Shown: positions 46,532 through 57,645, counted from the stretch's first letter. The stretch: 64,000 nucleotides of DNA from Variovorax paradoxus (GCF_018614875.1 NZ_JAGGNW010000003.1:62001-126000); one strand, 5' to 3'. Made by a program: numbers and translations. Notes: generated from the sequence alone by a model not told the origin.

Positions 46532-47440
46532 GTGCTCAAGCTCAGTCTGGAAGCCATCGAGGTCGTCGACGCCATTGCGCGCCACGGCTCCTTCGCCGCC
46601 GCCGCCACGCGCCTGAACAAGGTGCCTTCCACCATCTCGTACGCAGTGGGCAAGCTGGAGGAGCAGCTGGGCATGCTGCTGTTCGAGCGCAACGGCCCGC
46701 GGGTGACGCTCACCGGCGCCGGCGAGGAAATGCTCAAGGAGGGCCGCTGGCTGCTCAGCGCCGCGAGCGACCTCGAATCGCGCATGCGGCAGATCGCCAC
46801 CGGTTACGAGTCGGAGCTGCGGCTGGTGCATGACTCGCTCATTCCCACGCAGGCGCTGATCGACGACATCCGCGCCTTCGAGGACTTGCGCTGCGGCACC
46901 CGGCTGCGCGTGGGCTGCGAGGCGCTCACCGGCAGCTGGGAGGCGCTGCGCGAGGGCCGCGCCGACATCGTCATTGCCGCCGGCGAAGGCCCGGCCGGTG
47001 GCGGTTACCAGGCCGTGACCGTGGGGAGCCTGGAGTTCGCGTTCTGCGTTGCGCCCACCCATCCGCTCACGCGGCTGGGCCGGCCGCTGCAGCGCGGCGA
47101 CCTGCTGGAGTACAACGCCATCGTGGTGGGCGACAGCGCGCGCACGCTGTCGGACCGCACGGTGGGCCTGCTCGCCGGCCAGCCGCGCATCACCGTGCCA
47201 TCGATGGCCGCGAAGATCGCCTGCCAGGTGACTGCGCTGGGCCATGGCTTTCTGCCGCGCGCCTGCATCGTGAACGAGCTGAAGCGCGGCACGCTGGTGG
47301 AACTGCCGACCGAAGAGCCGCGCGCGCCCGAGACGTTCTGGCTCGCATGGAAGACCAACGCCCAGGGCCAGGCGCTGCGCTGGTGGCGGGAACGGATGAA
47401 CCGCACGCTGGTGCCGGCGCTGCTGCCGCGCTCGGCCTGA
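46532..47440 (+). CDS. LysR-family regulator of the amidohydrolase operon
   Basis: A 302-residue LysR protein with helix-turn-helix VVDAIARHGSFAAAATRLNKVPSTISYAVGKLEEQLGMLLFERNGPR and a C-terminal effector domain starting near residue 90. The start is a GTG. It faces the six-gene operon across a 168-bp gap containing a perfect palindrome, and is its likely regulator. After its stop, 111 bp separate it from the AbiEi-like gene. Confidence 0.93.
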   Translation: MLKLSLEAIEVVDAIARHGSFAAAATRLNKVPSTISYAVGKLEEQLGMLLFERNGPRVTLTGAGEEMLKEGRWLLSAASDLESRMRQIATGYESELRLVHDSLIPTQALIDDIRAFEDLRCGTRLRVGCEALTGSWEALREGRADIVIAAGEGPAGGGYQAVTVGSLEFAFCVAPTHPLTRLGRPLQRGDLLEYNAIVVGDSARTLSDRTVGLLAGQPRITVPSMAAKIACQVTALGHGFLPRACIVNELKRGTLVELPTEEPRAPETFWLAWKTNAQGQALRWWRERMNRTLVPALLPRSA

Positions 47441-47515
47441 GCGCCGATCAGCCGCATGGCCCGCGCGCGGTCGGCCGCCTCCAGCGCGTTGCAGGGCCAC
47501 CGGCGGATGCGAAAT

Positions 47516-47541
47516 GTCAGAAACTGGCATACAATTCTGAC
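47516..47541. promoter_or_regulatory. inverted repeat before the AbiEi-like antitoxin
   Basis: GTCAGAA (47516-47522) and TTCTGAC (47535-47541) are exact inverted repeats with 12 bp between them. They end 10 bp before ATG 47552. AbiEi antitoxins bind inverted repeats in their own promoter, so this is the likely autoregulation site. Confidence 0.55.
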
Positions 47542-47551
47542 TCGAACCATC

Positions 47552-48148
47552 ATGACCACGCTGCCCGAATCCATCCTGCTGCACGCACACACCCTGCCTG
47601 AGGGAGGTGTGCTGTCGCCTAAGGAATTCCTGCATCTCGGAAGCCGTGCCGCCGTCGACCAGGCGCTTTCCCGGCTCACCAAGGAAGGCAAGCTGCTCCG
47701 CGTTGCGCGCGCCACCTACGTCACGCCGGTGTCGAGCCGCTTCGGCACGCGTGCGCCGGCACCGGAAAAAGTGGTGCACGCGCTGGCCGCTCAAAGTGGC
47801 GAGGTCGTGACACCCCACGGCGCGAACGCCGCCAATGCGCTGGGACTGACCCAGCAAGTACCGATTCGCGAGGTCTACCTGACCTCGGGACGCACGCGCA
47901 AACTCAAGCTCGGACGTTCCGAGGTCGTGGTCAAGCATGCTCCGCGCTGGATGCTTGCGCTGGGAGCTGGGCCGGCCGGGGCGGCCGTGCGCGCGCTGGC
48001 CTGGATGGGACCCAGCCATGTGAGCGAATCGCTGGCAGCCTTGCACCGCACGCTGCCGCCGGCTGAATGGCGGGCGCTGATGTCGGCGCGCGCGGCCCTG
48101 CCGTCCTGGATGGCAAGGGCCATCGGCGCAGAGGCGCTACGTGGCTGA
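47552..48148 (+). CDS. AbiEi-like (DUF6088) antitoxin
   Basis: A 198-residue protein with an N-terminal winged helix (LSPKEFLHLGSRAAVDQALSRLTKEGKLLRVARATYVTP) and a C-terminal antitoxin domain, the AbiEi/DUF6088 layout. It neutralises an AbiEii nucleotidyltransferase and represses the operon. ATG 47552 is supported by the operator-like repeat just upstream. Its stop overlaps the toxin gene start by 8 bp. It appears intact although the toxin gene is broken. Confidence 0.82.
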   Translation: MTTLPESILLHAHTLPEGGVLSPKEFLHLGSRAAVDQALSRLTKEGKLLRVARATYVTPVSSRFGTRAPAPEKVVHALAAQSGEVVTPHGANAANALGLTQQVPIREVYLTSGRTRKLKLGRSEVVVKHAPRWMLALGAGPAGAAVRALAWMGPSHVSESLAALHRTLPPAEWRALMSARAALPSWMARAIGAEALRG

Positions 48149-48720
48149 GCACTATTTCGCCCTCGGCAAAGAGGACCAGGGCGAAGTTCTGGAACAGGCC
48201 CGAGCGAAGACTGGCCGACCTACTCATTTGCTCGAAAAGGATGTGTGGGTCGTGTGGGCCGTCGGCGCTTTGTTCGAATCGCCGCTTGCCGCCGACCTCA
48301 CGTTCAAAGGCGGTACGTCACTCTCGAAGGCCTACAAGATCATCGACCGCTTCTCCGAAGACATCGATCTCACCTACGACATCCGCAAGCTGATCGCGGA
48401 CCTCACCGGCGGCGAAGACTTCCTGCCGGCGAATCGCAGCCAAGCCAGTAAATGGACCAAGGCCGTTCGAAACCGTCTTCCCGAATGGATCACCACCGAA
48501 GTGCAACCGCTTCTTCAAGCTGAGCTAGAACGGGCGCAATTGGACGCAAAGCTGGAGATCGGCGGTGCGGAGCACGACAAGCTCCTGCTGCACTACCCGG
48601 CGATCAAGCAAGGCACCGGCTACGTCTCCCCTGTCGTGGCGCTGGAGTTCGGCGACCGGGCGACTGGAGAACCACACCAGGTGTTATCTGTTGCGTGCGA
48701 CATGGATGGCCACGTCGATG
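48141..48720 (+). pseudogene. AbiEii-like nucleotidyltransferase toxin, 3' end lost
   Basis: The frame starts at GTG 48141 and encodes AbiEii sequence: HLLEKDVWVVWAVGALFESPLAADLTFKGGTSLSKAYKIIDRFSEDIDLTYD, holding the GGTSL and EDIDL nucleotidyltransferase motifs. After about residue 190 (near 48720) the sequence no longer resembles the family, and the next bases encode IS3 transposase in another frame. The frame runs on to 48905 as a hybrid tail. Family members are about 300 residues, so the C-terminal third with later motifs is missing and the toxin is probably inactive. Overlaps the antitoxin gene by 8 bp. Confidence 0.8.
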
Positions 48721-49133
48721 GCGAGGCGTCCCGTTTTCGAACTGGTTTCTGGCACGCTTCGCGCAGCGCTTTCGCGGTCCGATTGCACCGCCGAACCGAC
48801 CGTGCATTCGGACCCGGGCTGGCACCACAAGATGCAGCCCTATCGGACGATGCTTGCGCGTCGCGGAGTCACGCAAAGCATGGGCCGCAAGGGCAACTGC
48901 TTTGACAACGCGGTGATCGAGAGCTTCTTCGGCACCCTAAAAGCCGAGTACTTCCATCTTGCAACGCTCGACGGCCTTGAGGCGCTCGAAGCGGGCGTGC
49001 ACGATTACATTCACTACTACAACCACGAGCGCATCAAGCTCGGATTGCGAGGGCTCAGTCCGGTGGATTACCGGCTGAGAAGCACCGCCTGATCGGTGGG
49101 ATCGTGACTGTCCAACTTCTGGGGGTCAGTTCA
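48715..49133 (+). mobile_element. IS3-family remnant: transposase C-terminus and right end
   Basis: From about 48715 a frame encodes the last third of an IS3 (IS150-like) OrfB, ending at 49092: VHSDPGWHHKMQPYRTMLARRGVTQSMGRKGNCFDNAVIESFFGTLKAEYFH, with the final DDE glutamate in ESFFGTLK. After the stop, TGTCCAACTTCTGGGGGTCAG and bases to 49133 match the terminal inverted repeat usual for this group. The left end, OrfA and the first part of OrfB are absent. Only about 420 bp remain, so it cannot move by itself. Confidence 0.85.
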
Positions 49134-49530
49134 AAGCCGGGGCGATTCATAGCGACGAAGTCTCCGACCTGAAGTATGAGACCCGCGATTTAGCTCCAGA
49201 CGCTTGCAACGAGTGTCACTTTCGTCCTTGGAAAGAAATACGACGTTCGTTAGCGGTGAAGGCTCGCGTGTGCCGATGCCCCGGGTTCACCAGGGTGCGG
49301 TGCCGACCCGTCCGATCGTGCTTCACCCGCCAGGGTGAAGCGACACCGCGGCTGCAAGCCGCACGCGCACCGCCAGCGCTCTGAGCCAAGTTCGCGGCCG
49401 GCGCATCCCCCGAACGCAGTATTGACGGACGCGCGCCAAGCCCATCTACTCGCCATTCGCCGGATCTGGGGAGGTGACAAGACCCACAGCCGCTTGAGCA
49501 AGTTGTGATCAAAAAAACTGGAGGAGAAAA
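49134..49530 (+). other. 397-bp intergenic stretch with a gene fragment and hairpins
   Basis: Directly after the IS end an open frame reads AIHSDEVSDLKYETRDLAPDAC and then NECHFRPWKEIRRSL, a protein-like peptide with a CxxC pair, which fades by about 49270. It is probably a gene fragment left by the insertion. Two strong hairpins follow: GCTTCACCC (49320-49328) with GGGTGAAGC (49333-49341), and GCGGCT with AGCCGC around 49349-49363. No intact gene is visible before the lipoprotein gene. Confidence 0.4.
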
Positions 49531-50490
49531 ATGTACACCCGTGTGGTCGCGTCCATAACTTTGCTTGTCGCTCTAGGCGCATGCACAACGATAGGCAACT
49601 CAAATCAATCAGCGCACGAACCTGAGCGAACATCAGGCTACGGCTACATCCCTCTGGATGGCCTCGCCGTTGATCAGACCTTCGAGTCAGACAGCTGTAA
49701 GGAGTGGCGCCAGTTCACGCCCAGTAGAGCAGCAGGCAGCACTGCGAGTGAGCTTCTGGGAAAACGCGCTGGCGTTGACCCATTTAAGCCTCTGCTTGAA
49801 AGCCTGCCGGACATTTCTGTGCGATTTGCCGTGGCAAGTTTTGATTCTTCGGGTGGCTTAACCTTCGGCCCTGCAAAAATCACCAGCAAATTCGGCACTT
49901 ATCGGGCCGTACTTGACTACGTCAATGTAGATGCGATTCCGGTAAGCCTGTCCGTCGGCGCGATTGTCTCTGGCCGTAAATTCAAACTGAGTGATGCTCG
50001 GGCGGGAAACATGAGAATCGATGGGTTTGACGTCCAGATTCAAGCTCCGGGTGAAAAGGCAATAAGTCCGACAAGCGATCTCGTGACGATTCCCGTCTAT
50101 GTGGGAGTAGGCATGCGCGTCGCTGCGGATGTCACTGCCTTGGAAGGAGGTATTCCTCTAGTCAGCTTGGGAATCATCGGACTGGAAGCCCAGGCAAAGA
50201 GGCTTACCGGCACTCTGACCGTTCAGACAATTGGTATTACGGGAGAGTCAGTTGCTGCTTCTATGCCACTGCCTAGCAAGCTCGATCAGACCACCATAGA
50301 GAACGGTATCCTGTCCATCGGTGCAAATCGTTCTGCCATATACAAGTCGGGCACAAGCGGCACGACCACCACGCCTCGAGTGGTCGGAATATACAGTCCC
50401 GTTGGCTCGGAACCAGCACTGGTGAATGCCATCTATTCCGAGTTATCGCGAGAACGGCCGAAATGGTCCCGTCCGTGCAAGCCGGTTTGA
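49531..50490 (+). CDS. lipoprotein of unknown function
   Basis: A 319-residue protein with a lipobox (ASITLLVALGACTTIG, Cys18) and a mostly beta-rich mature part without motifs I recognise. Repeated GVG, IGITGES and SVGAIVSG segments suggest a barrel or sandwich. A ribosome site GGAGGAGAA precedes ATG 49531. GC is lower than in the window average, suggesting acquisition with the neighbouring toxin-antitoxin and IS remnant. No partner gene is evident. Confidence 0.7.
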   Translation: MYTRVVASITLLVALGACTTIGNSNQSAHEPERTSGYGYIPLDGLAVDQTFESDSCKEWRQFTPSRAAGSTASELLGKRAGVDPFKPLLESLPDISVRFAVASFDSSGGLTFGPAKITSKFGTYRAVLDYVNVDAIPVSLSVGAIVSGRKFKLSDARAGNMRIDGFDVQIQAPGEKAISPTSDLVTIPVYVGVGMRVAADVTALEGGIPLVSLGIIGLEAQAKRLTGTLTVQTIGITGESVAASMPLPSKLDQTTIENGILSIGANRSAIYKSGTSGTTTTPRVVGIYSPVGSEPALVNAIYSELSRERPKWSRPCKPV

Positions 50491-50708
50491 GACCGGCCGA
50501 GTTGAGGTGCGCTGTCCCTTTGCTTTTTTTGCAGTCGACAACGGTACGGCTTGCCGCGCCGCGGCGGGTGACGCTTTGCGGGTCAAGGTGCCGCATCGAG
50601 ACGCGGTGCTCGTGGAGCGGTCTTGCCCTTGAGTGATGCTGGCGCCTTCCATGTCACCAGAGGATGAGGAGCTTTCTGCTTTCGCATCAGCGCCCTCGCC
50701 AGCGCACG

Positions 50709-51704
50709 TCAATCCGCGGTCGCGCCCGATTTCTTCACCAGCTCGGCCCAGCGCGGAATCTCGCGCGCCATGTGGTCGCGCAACTCCTCGGGCGTGCTGC
50801 CGACGATCTCCATGGCCAGCTGGCCCGAGAGCTTGGCCTGCACGTCGGGCTGCTTCAATGCCTTGACGATCTCGGCATTCAGGCGCTGAACGATGGGCTT
50901 GGGCGTGCCCTTGGGCGCATAGACCGCCTGCCACGACGACATCTCGAAGCCCGGCACGCCCGACTCGATCATGGTCGGCAGTTCCGGCACCAGCGCGATG
51001 CGCTTGCCGGTGGTCACGGCCAGCAGCTTGAGCCGGCCGCTCTTCACGAGCGGCAGCGCGGCGGTCACCTGGTCGAACATGAAGGGCACCAGGCCCGAGG
51101 CCACGTCCGTCATCGCGGGCGGCGTGCCCTTGTACGGCACGTGCGTGAGCTTCACGCCGATCATGTCGGCGAACATCTCGCCCGCCAGGTGGGTCGAGGT
51201 GCCGGCGCCGGACGAGGCGAAGGTGCGCTTGGATTCGTCCTTCTTGAGCAGCGCGATCAGCTCGGCCACCGAGTTCACACCGAGCTGGCTGTTGACGATC
51301 AGCACGTTGGGCAGCCGCCCGACCAGCGTCACGGGCTCGAAGTCCTTCATGGCGTCGTAGGGCAGCTTCTTGTAGAGGCTGGGGTTGATGGCGTGCGTGC
51401 TGATGGTGCCGCCGAACAGCGTGTAGCCGTCGGGCGCGGCCTTGGCCACGTAGGCCGCGCCGATGCCGCCGGCCTGCCCCGGCTTGTTGTCCACCACCAC
51501 CGACTGGTGAAGGCTCTCCTGCAGCTTGTTCGACAGGACGCGTCCCACGATGTCGGTCGAGCCGCCGGCGGTGAAGGGCACGACGTAGGTGATGGTCTTG
51601 GCGGCGGGCCATTCGGCCTGCGCAAGGACCGAGGCCGGTGCGAATGCGAGCGCGGATGCGAGCGCGGCGGACCAAAGGCCCGCGGCGCGTTGGATGAAGG
51701 GCAT
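50709..51704 (-). CDS. Bug-type periplasmic solute receptor
   Basis: A 331-residue TctC-like receptor with a signal peptide (LWSAALASALAFAPASVLAQ) and the family pattern: KTITYVVPFTAGGSTDIVGR, VVDNKPGQAGGIG, SSGAGTSTHLAGEMF, LTHVPYKGTPPAM. It is the last gene of the RraA/dehydratase operon and probably delivers a sugar acid or related carboxylate. No TctA/TctB membrane genes are adjacent. Confidence 0.92.
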   Translation of the reverse strand: MPFIQRAAGLWSAALASALAFAPASVLAQAEWPAAKTITYVVPFTAGGSTDIVGRVLSNKLQESLHQSVVVDNKPGQAGGIGAAYVAKAAPDGYTLFGGTISTHAINPSLYKKLPYDAMKDFEPVTLVGRLPNVLIVNSQLGVNSVAELIALLKKDESKRTFASSGAGTSTHLAGEMFADMIGVKLTHVPYKGTPPAMTDVASGLVPFMFDQVTAALPLVKSGRLKLLAVTTGKRIALVPELPTMIESGVPGFEMSSWQAVYAPKGTPKPIVQRLNAEIVKALKQPDVQAKLSGQLAMEIVGSTPEELRDHMAREIPRWAELVKKSGATAD

Positions 51705-51744
51705 GGTGTTGTCTCTGTTGTGGTTGTCGAGCGGGAAACCGGCG

Positions 51745-52455
51745 TCAGCGCCCGCGGGCCTGGCGCCAGGCGGCGAATTCGGTGCGGCTTTGCTCGTCGG
51801 TCGGCGGATAGAGGCCGAGGATGGAGCGGCCTTCGAGCACCTTCTCCTGCACGAAGTCCTCGAAGACGGTCATCTCGGTGGCCTCGGCCGCAACCTCGTC
51901 GGCAATGGCCGCCGGAATCACGATGACGCCTTCCGCATCGCCCACCACCACGTCGCCGGGCCACACGGCCACGTCGCCGCAGCCGATCGGCACGTTGATG
52001 TCGATGGCCTGGTGCAGGGTCAGGTTGGTGGGCGCGCTCGGGCGCTGGTGGTAGGCCGGGAAACCGAGCTTCGCGATGTCGGGGCTGTCCCTGAAGCCGC
52101 CGTCGGTGACCACGCCGGCCACGCCGCGCTTCATGAGCCGGCTCACCAGGATGCCGCCGGCCGATGCGGCGCGCGCGTCCTTGCGGCTGTCCATCAGCAG
52201 CACCGCGCCCACCGGGCACTGCTCCACGGCCTGGCGCTGCGGATGGTTGCGGTCGTTGAACACGGTGATCGGGTTCAGATCCTCGCGCGCCGGCATGTAA
52301 CGCAGCGTGAAGGCCTCGCCGACCATGTTAGGCAGCGTTGGATCGAGCGGATGCACGTCCTGGATGAACTGGTTGCGCAGGCCGCGCTTGAACAGCGCCG
52401 TGCACAGGGTGGCGGTGCTGACTTTCATCAGCTTCTCGCGGGTTGGGGGATTCAC
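51745..52455 (-). CDS. RraA-like aldolase/decarboxylase-family protein
   Basis: A 236-residue RraA-like protein with the family core MKRGVAGVVTDGGFRDSPDI and PIGCGDVAVWPGDVVVGDAEGVIVIPA. True RraA controls RNase E, but proteins in catabolic operons of this type are usually HMG/CHA-type aldolases or oxaloacetate decarboxylases. Position between a sugar-acid dehydratase and a Bug receptor favours a catabolic enzyme, perhaps acting after dehydration of the sugar acid. Confidence 0.85.
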   Translation of the reverse strand: MNPPTREKLMKVSTATLCTALFKRGLRNQFIQDVHPLDPTLPNMVGEAFTLRYMPAREDLNPITVFNDRNHPQRQAVEQCPVGAVLLMDSRKDARAASAGGILVSRLMKRGVAGVVTDGGFRDSPDIAKLGFPAYHQRPSAPTNLTLHQAIDINVPIGCGDVAVWPGDVVVGDAEGVIVIPAAIADEVAAEATEMTVFEDFVQEKVLEGRSILGLYPPTDEQSRTEFAAWRQARGR

Positions 52456-52483
52456 GTCGGGGGTCTCCGGGGGGTCGTTGGTT

Positions 52484-54211
<1,728 letters not shown>

Positions 54212-54243
54212 CGAGGGCTGAATCGATTTTTTGTGGGATCGGC

Positions 54244-54263
54244 TATATTAAAACACTAATATA
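54244..54263. promoter_or_regulatory. AT-rich palindrome between GntR gene and dehydratase operon
   Basis: TATATTA (54244-54250) and TAATATA (54257-54263) are exact inverted repeats around AAACAC. The site lies 29 bp before the GntR start and 32 bp before the dehydratase start, in the middle of the 81-bp gap, so one operator could serve both genes. Confidence 0.6.
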
Positions 54264-54292
54264 TTACTCAGTCAAAGCGAGAATTCCAGCGA

Positions 54293-54988
54293 ATGACTGC
54301 CCTCCCCCGGATCCGACTCGACCGCACCCGCCTGGCCGCACCGCAGGTGCTCGAAAAGCTGCGCGATGCCATCCTCTCCCTTGATCTCGTGCCCGGCACG
54401 GTGCTGGTGCGGCAGGAGCTGGCCGACCGCTTCGGCGTGAGCCAGACGCCGGTGCGCGAGGCCTTGCTGCGCCTTGCCGAGGAAGGGCTGGTGGACGTGT
54501 TCCCGCAGCACGCCACCCTGGTCAGCCGCATCGACATCGACGCGGCCAGGCAGGCGCACTTCCTGCGCCGCTCGATCGAACTCGAGATCGTGCACCAGCT
54601 CGCCCAAGACGCCCCGCCCGACCTGGTGGCGCAGCTCGAAGCGCAGCTTGCGCTGCAGGCCACGCTGGCGGCGGCGCGGCAGTACGGCGACTTCGTCGGC
54701 GCCGACCGCAAGTTCCACCACCTGATGTATGAAGCCGCGGGCGTGCCGAGCCTGTGGGACATGGTGTGCCGCGTCTCGGGCCATGTGGACCGCCTGCGGC
54801 GCCTGCACCTGCCCACGGCTGGCAAGACCGAGGCGATCCTGCGCGACCACCGCGCCATCGTGCGCGCCATCGCGCGGCACGACGGCGCCGCGGCGCAGCA
54901 GGCGCTGCGCGAGCACCTCTCCGGCACCCTGAGCTCGCTGCCGGAAATCTGCGCGCGCCATCCGGACTTCATCGCACCCGGAATCTGA
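54293..54988 (+). CDS. GntR-family (FadR/FCD) regulator
   Basis: A 231-residue GntR protein: winged helix LVRQELADRFGVSQTPVREALLRLAEEGLV and an all-helical FCD effector domain with the metal-site pattern DRKFHHLMYEAAG and later HRAIVRAIARHDGAAAQQALREHLSG. It is divergent from the dehydratase operon and probably represses it until the sugar acid is present. Confidence 0.93.
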   Translation: MTALPRIRLDRTRLAAPQVLEKLRDAILSLDLVPGTVLVRQELADRFGVSQTPVREALLRLAEEGLVDVFPQHATLVSRIDIDAARQAHFLRRSIELEIVHQLAQDAPPDLVAQLEAQLALQATLAAARQYGDFVGADRKFHHLMYEAAGVPSLWDMVCRVSGHVDRLRRLHLPTAGKTEAILRDHRAIVRAIARHDGAAAQQALREHLSGTLSSLPEICARHPDFIAPGI

Positions 54989-55187
54989 GGCCCTCTGAAA
55001 CAATAAAGTAAACCTTTTTACTACATTTACCGCTATGCTGGAAACATTCGAGGTCGGTGGCACATTCCCTTCGAAGTGGACAACATCGCTGGGAAGATCG
55101 TTGCCGCTCCTATCGAATCAGACGCCTGAGTCAGCCCGCCGACCACGTCGGAACTGCGGCAGGCGATCGCAAGAGGATGGACGCAAA

Positions 55188-56006
55188 ATGGCTTATTCCA
55201 GTGCTCCGCAAATCGTCCGACAGATCCTGGAAGGGCCGGTCGCCCGGCCGGCGTTGCAGCGCTGGCGGCGCCGGCGGTTCTTCTCCGAAGCGGGTTTCGC
55301 CGGTTACTTCGGCCTGTTCAAGAATTTTTCCGAGGCGCGGAATTCGCTGCCGCCCAGTCCGGAATTCGACCACGCCGCCTTGGCGGCCGAGTACGTGGAA
55401 GTCCGCACCAAGAAGATCTTTGCCTACGACTATCCGGTGATGTGGTGGCTCGAACGCGCGTTCCGGGACGGCGCCACCAAGGTGCTCGACATCGGCGGCT
55501 CGGTGGGTGTCCACTTCTATGCATACCGCCGCTATTTCGAGATGCCCAAAGATCTGTCCTGGCGGGTCGTGGAAGTGCCCGCCATAGCGTCCATCGGCCG
55601 CGAAATGGCCAGCCATGCCGAGGCCGATGCCGGCGCGCTGAACTTCTCCGAGAACCTGGCGCAGGCTCTGTCCGGCCACGACATCTGGATCTCCGCCGGA
55701 GCCTTGCACTACCTGGACAATGCGCGCCCCGCCCAACTGCTCCGGCAATGCGAGGGACGCCCGCGGCACATTCTCCTGAACAAGGTGCCGCTCTATGGTG
55801 GCGAGGACTACGTGACGACGCAGAACATCGGCGACGGCTGCTTCGCGCCGGTGCACGTCTACAACCGCGGCCGCTTCATCGAGGAGGTCGAGGCGCTGGG
55901 CTACACCCTGCGCGAGCAGTGGCAGGTTCCCGAGCGTTCGATCGACCTGCCGGGATTCCCCGAGCATTGCGTGCCGGTGCACAGCGGCCTCTACTTCACG
56001 AACTGA
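55188..56006 (+). CDS. TIGR04325-type methyltransferase
   Basis: A 272-residue protein with a Rossmann SAM-binding region around KVLDIGGSVGVHFYAYRRYF and a later WISAGALHYLDNARP segment. Its overall style resembles the TIGR04325-type methyltransferases often linked to surface polysaccharide or lipid modification. ATG 55188 is used; the frame is open back to 55035 but those residues look non-coding. The PAS-GGDEF gene follows 68 bp later. Substrate unknown. Confidence 0.72.
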   Translation: MAYSSAPQIVRQILEGPVARPALQRWRRRRFFSEAGFAGYFGLFKNFSEARNSLPPSPEFDHAALAAEYVEVRTKKIFAYDYPVMWWLERAFRDGATKVLDIGGSVGVHFYAYRRYFEMPKDLSWRVVEVPAIASIGREMASHAEADAGALNFSENLAQALSGHDIWISAGALHYLDNARPAQLLRQCEGRPRHILLNKVPLYGGEDYVTTQNIGDGCFAPVHVYNRGRFIEEVEALGYTLREQWQVPERSIDLPGFPEHCVPVHSGLYFTN

Positions 56007-56074
56007 GCCGGCGCACCGGTACGCCGGACGGGTGCATCATTGCGCCCACGCTCCCTCGCGCGAAGGAAAAATCC

Positions 56075-57535
56075 ATGCCGTCTTCCACCGACTGCGAATC
56101 GATGTTCGAGTACGCGCCGATGTCGCTCTGGCTCGAGGACTACAGCGGACTGCGCCAGCTGTTCGAGTCGTGGCGCCGTGCCGGCATCGTGGATCTGGTG
56201 GGCCACCTGAATGCCGAGCCGCGGCAGGTGCGCGAATGCATGGCGCAGCTGAAGGTGCTGAGCGTCAACCAGAGCACGCTCGCGCTCTTCGGTGCGCAAA
56301 GCCAGGCCGAGCTGCTGTCCCGGCTCGACAGCATCTTCCGCGACGACATGACCGCGCCCGTGATCTACGAGCTGGACCAGCTCTGGCGCGGAAAGCTCTG
56401 CTTCGACAACCAGACGGTCAACTACGCGCTGGATGGCCGCCGGCTCGACGTGCATGTGCGCGTGCAGGTGCTGCCCGGTCATGAGGCCTCGTGGGATCGC
56501 GTGCTGGTGTCGCTGGAGGACATCACCGAGCGCGTGCGCGCCGAGCAGCTGCGCCTGGAGAGCGAGCGCTACGCGCGCGAGCTGTTCGAACGCTCGCCGG
56601 TGTCGCTGTGGGTGGAAGACTTCGGCGCGGTCAAGACGCTGCTCGACGACATACGGCGGCGCGGCATCAGCGATTTCGCAACCTTCATCAAGGTGCATCC
56701 CGAGTTCATCACGCGCTGCATGCGGGAAATCCGCGTGATCGACGTCAACCGGGAGACCCTGCGCATGTTCGGTGCGGCCGACAAGAACGAGCTGCTGAAC
56801 AACATCTCCGGCATCTTTCGCGACGAGATGCACGACTCCTTCGCCGAACAGCTGCAGGACCTCTGGAACGGCAAGATGCTGCAGCAGCGGGAGGTCGTCA
56901 ACTACGCGCTGACGGGCGACCTGCTGAACATCCACATGCAGTTCGCCGTGCTGGAAGACCGGCTCGCCACCTGGGATCTCGTGCTGGTGTCGCTGATCGA
57001 CATCACGGCCAGAAAGAAGGCCGAGGCCTACCTCGAATACCTGGGCAAGCACGACGTGCTGACGCAGCTGCGCAACCGCGCCTTCTTCTCGGAAGAACTG
57101 AACCGGCTGTCGCGCAAGGGCCCGTGGCCGGTGTCGGTGCTGATGATCGACATGAACGGTCTGAAGCCCGTCAATGACGAGGAAGGACACGCCGCCGGCG
57201 ACGCGCTGCTGCGGCGCGTGGGCGAGGTGCTGGGCAAGGCGGTCGACGAGCCCGGCTGGCCCGCGCGCATCGGCGGCGACGAGTTCGCCGTCGTGCTGCC
57301 CAAGACGGACGAGCGCGGGGCGGAGGCGATGCGCGACCGCATCGCCTCCATGCTCGAGCTGAACAACCAGTTCTATGCGGGGCAGAGCGGACGGGTGCTG
57401 AAGCTCGCGGTCGGCATGGCGACCTGCGACGCCGGCGACCAGATGGATGCGGCGCTGCAGCGGGCAGACCGCGCGATGTACGAGGACAAGGCCCGCCACT
57501 ACCGCGAAAGCGCCACCGAGCGCCGGCGCGGATAG
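56075..57535 (+). CDS. diguanylate cyclase with tandem PAS domains
   Basis: A 486-residue cytoplasmic protein. Two successive PAS-like domains are closely similar to each other (EYAPMSLWLEDYSG and ERSPVSLWVEDFGA, each ending in LVSLEDIT or LVSLIDIT) and are followed by a GGDEF domain with the intact motif IGGDEF and an I-site-like RxxD region. No membrane helix. It makes cyclic di-GMP in response to an internal signal sensed by the PAS repeats. ATG 56075 follows a GAAGGAAAAA site. Confidence 0.92.
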   Translation: MPSSTDCESMFEYAPMSLWLEDYSGLRQLFESWRRAGIVDLVGHLNAEPRQVRECMAQLKVLSVNQSTLALFGAQSQAELLSRLDSIFRDDMTAPVIYELDQLWRGKLCFDNQTVNYALDGRRLDVHVRVQVLPGHEASWDRVLVSLEDITERVRAEQLRLESERYARELFERSPVSLWVEDFGAVKTLLDDIRRRGISDFATFIKVHPEFITRCMREIRVIDVNRETLRMFGAADKNELLNNISGIFRDEMHDSFAEQLQDLWNGKMLQQREVVNYALTGDLLNIHMQFAVLEDRLATWDLVLVSLIDITARKKAEAYLEYLGKHDVLTQLRNRAFFSEELNRLSRKGPWPVSVLMIDMNGLKPVNDEEGHAAGDALLRRVGEVLGKAVDEPGWPARIGGDEFAVVLPKTDERGAEAMRDRIASMLELNNQFYAGQSGRVLKLAVGMATCDAGDQMDAALQRADRAMYEDKARHYRESATERRRG

Positions 57536-57645
57536 GGCGCGGTTCCCGCGCTTCCCGAGCTCGGCGCAGCGGTGGGCACAGGGTGGCGGCACGCCGGGCC
57601 GACGGAGCAGAATGCGCGGCTCCCCTTCCCGTTCCTTCCGCCGAG

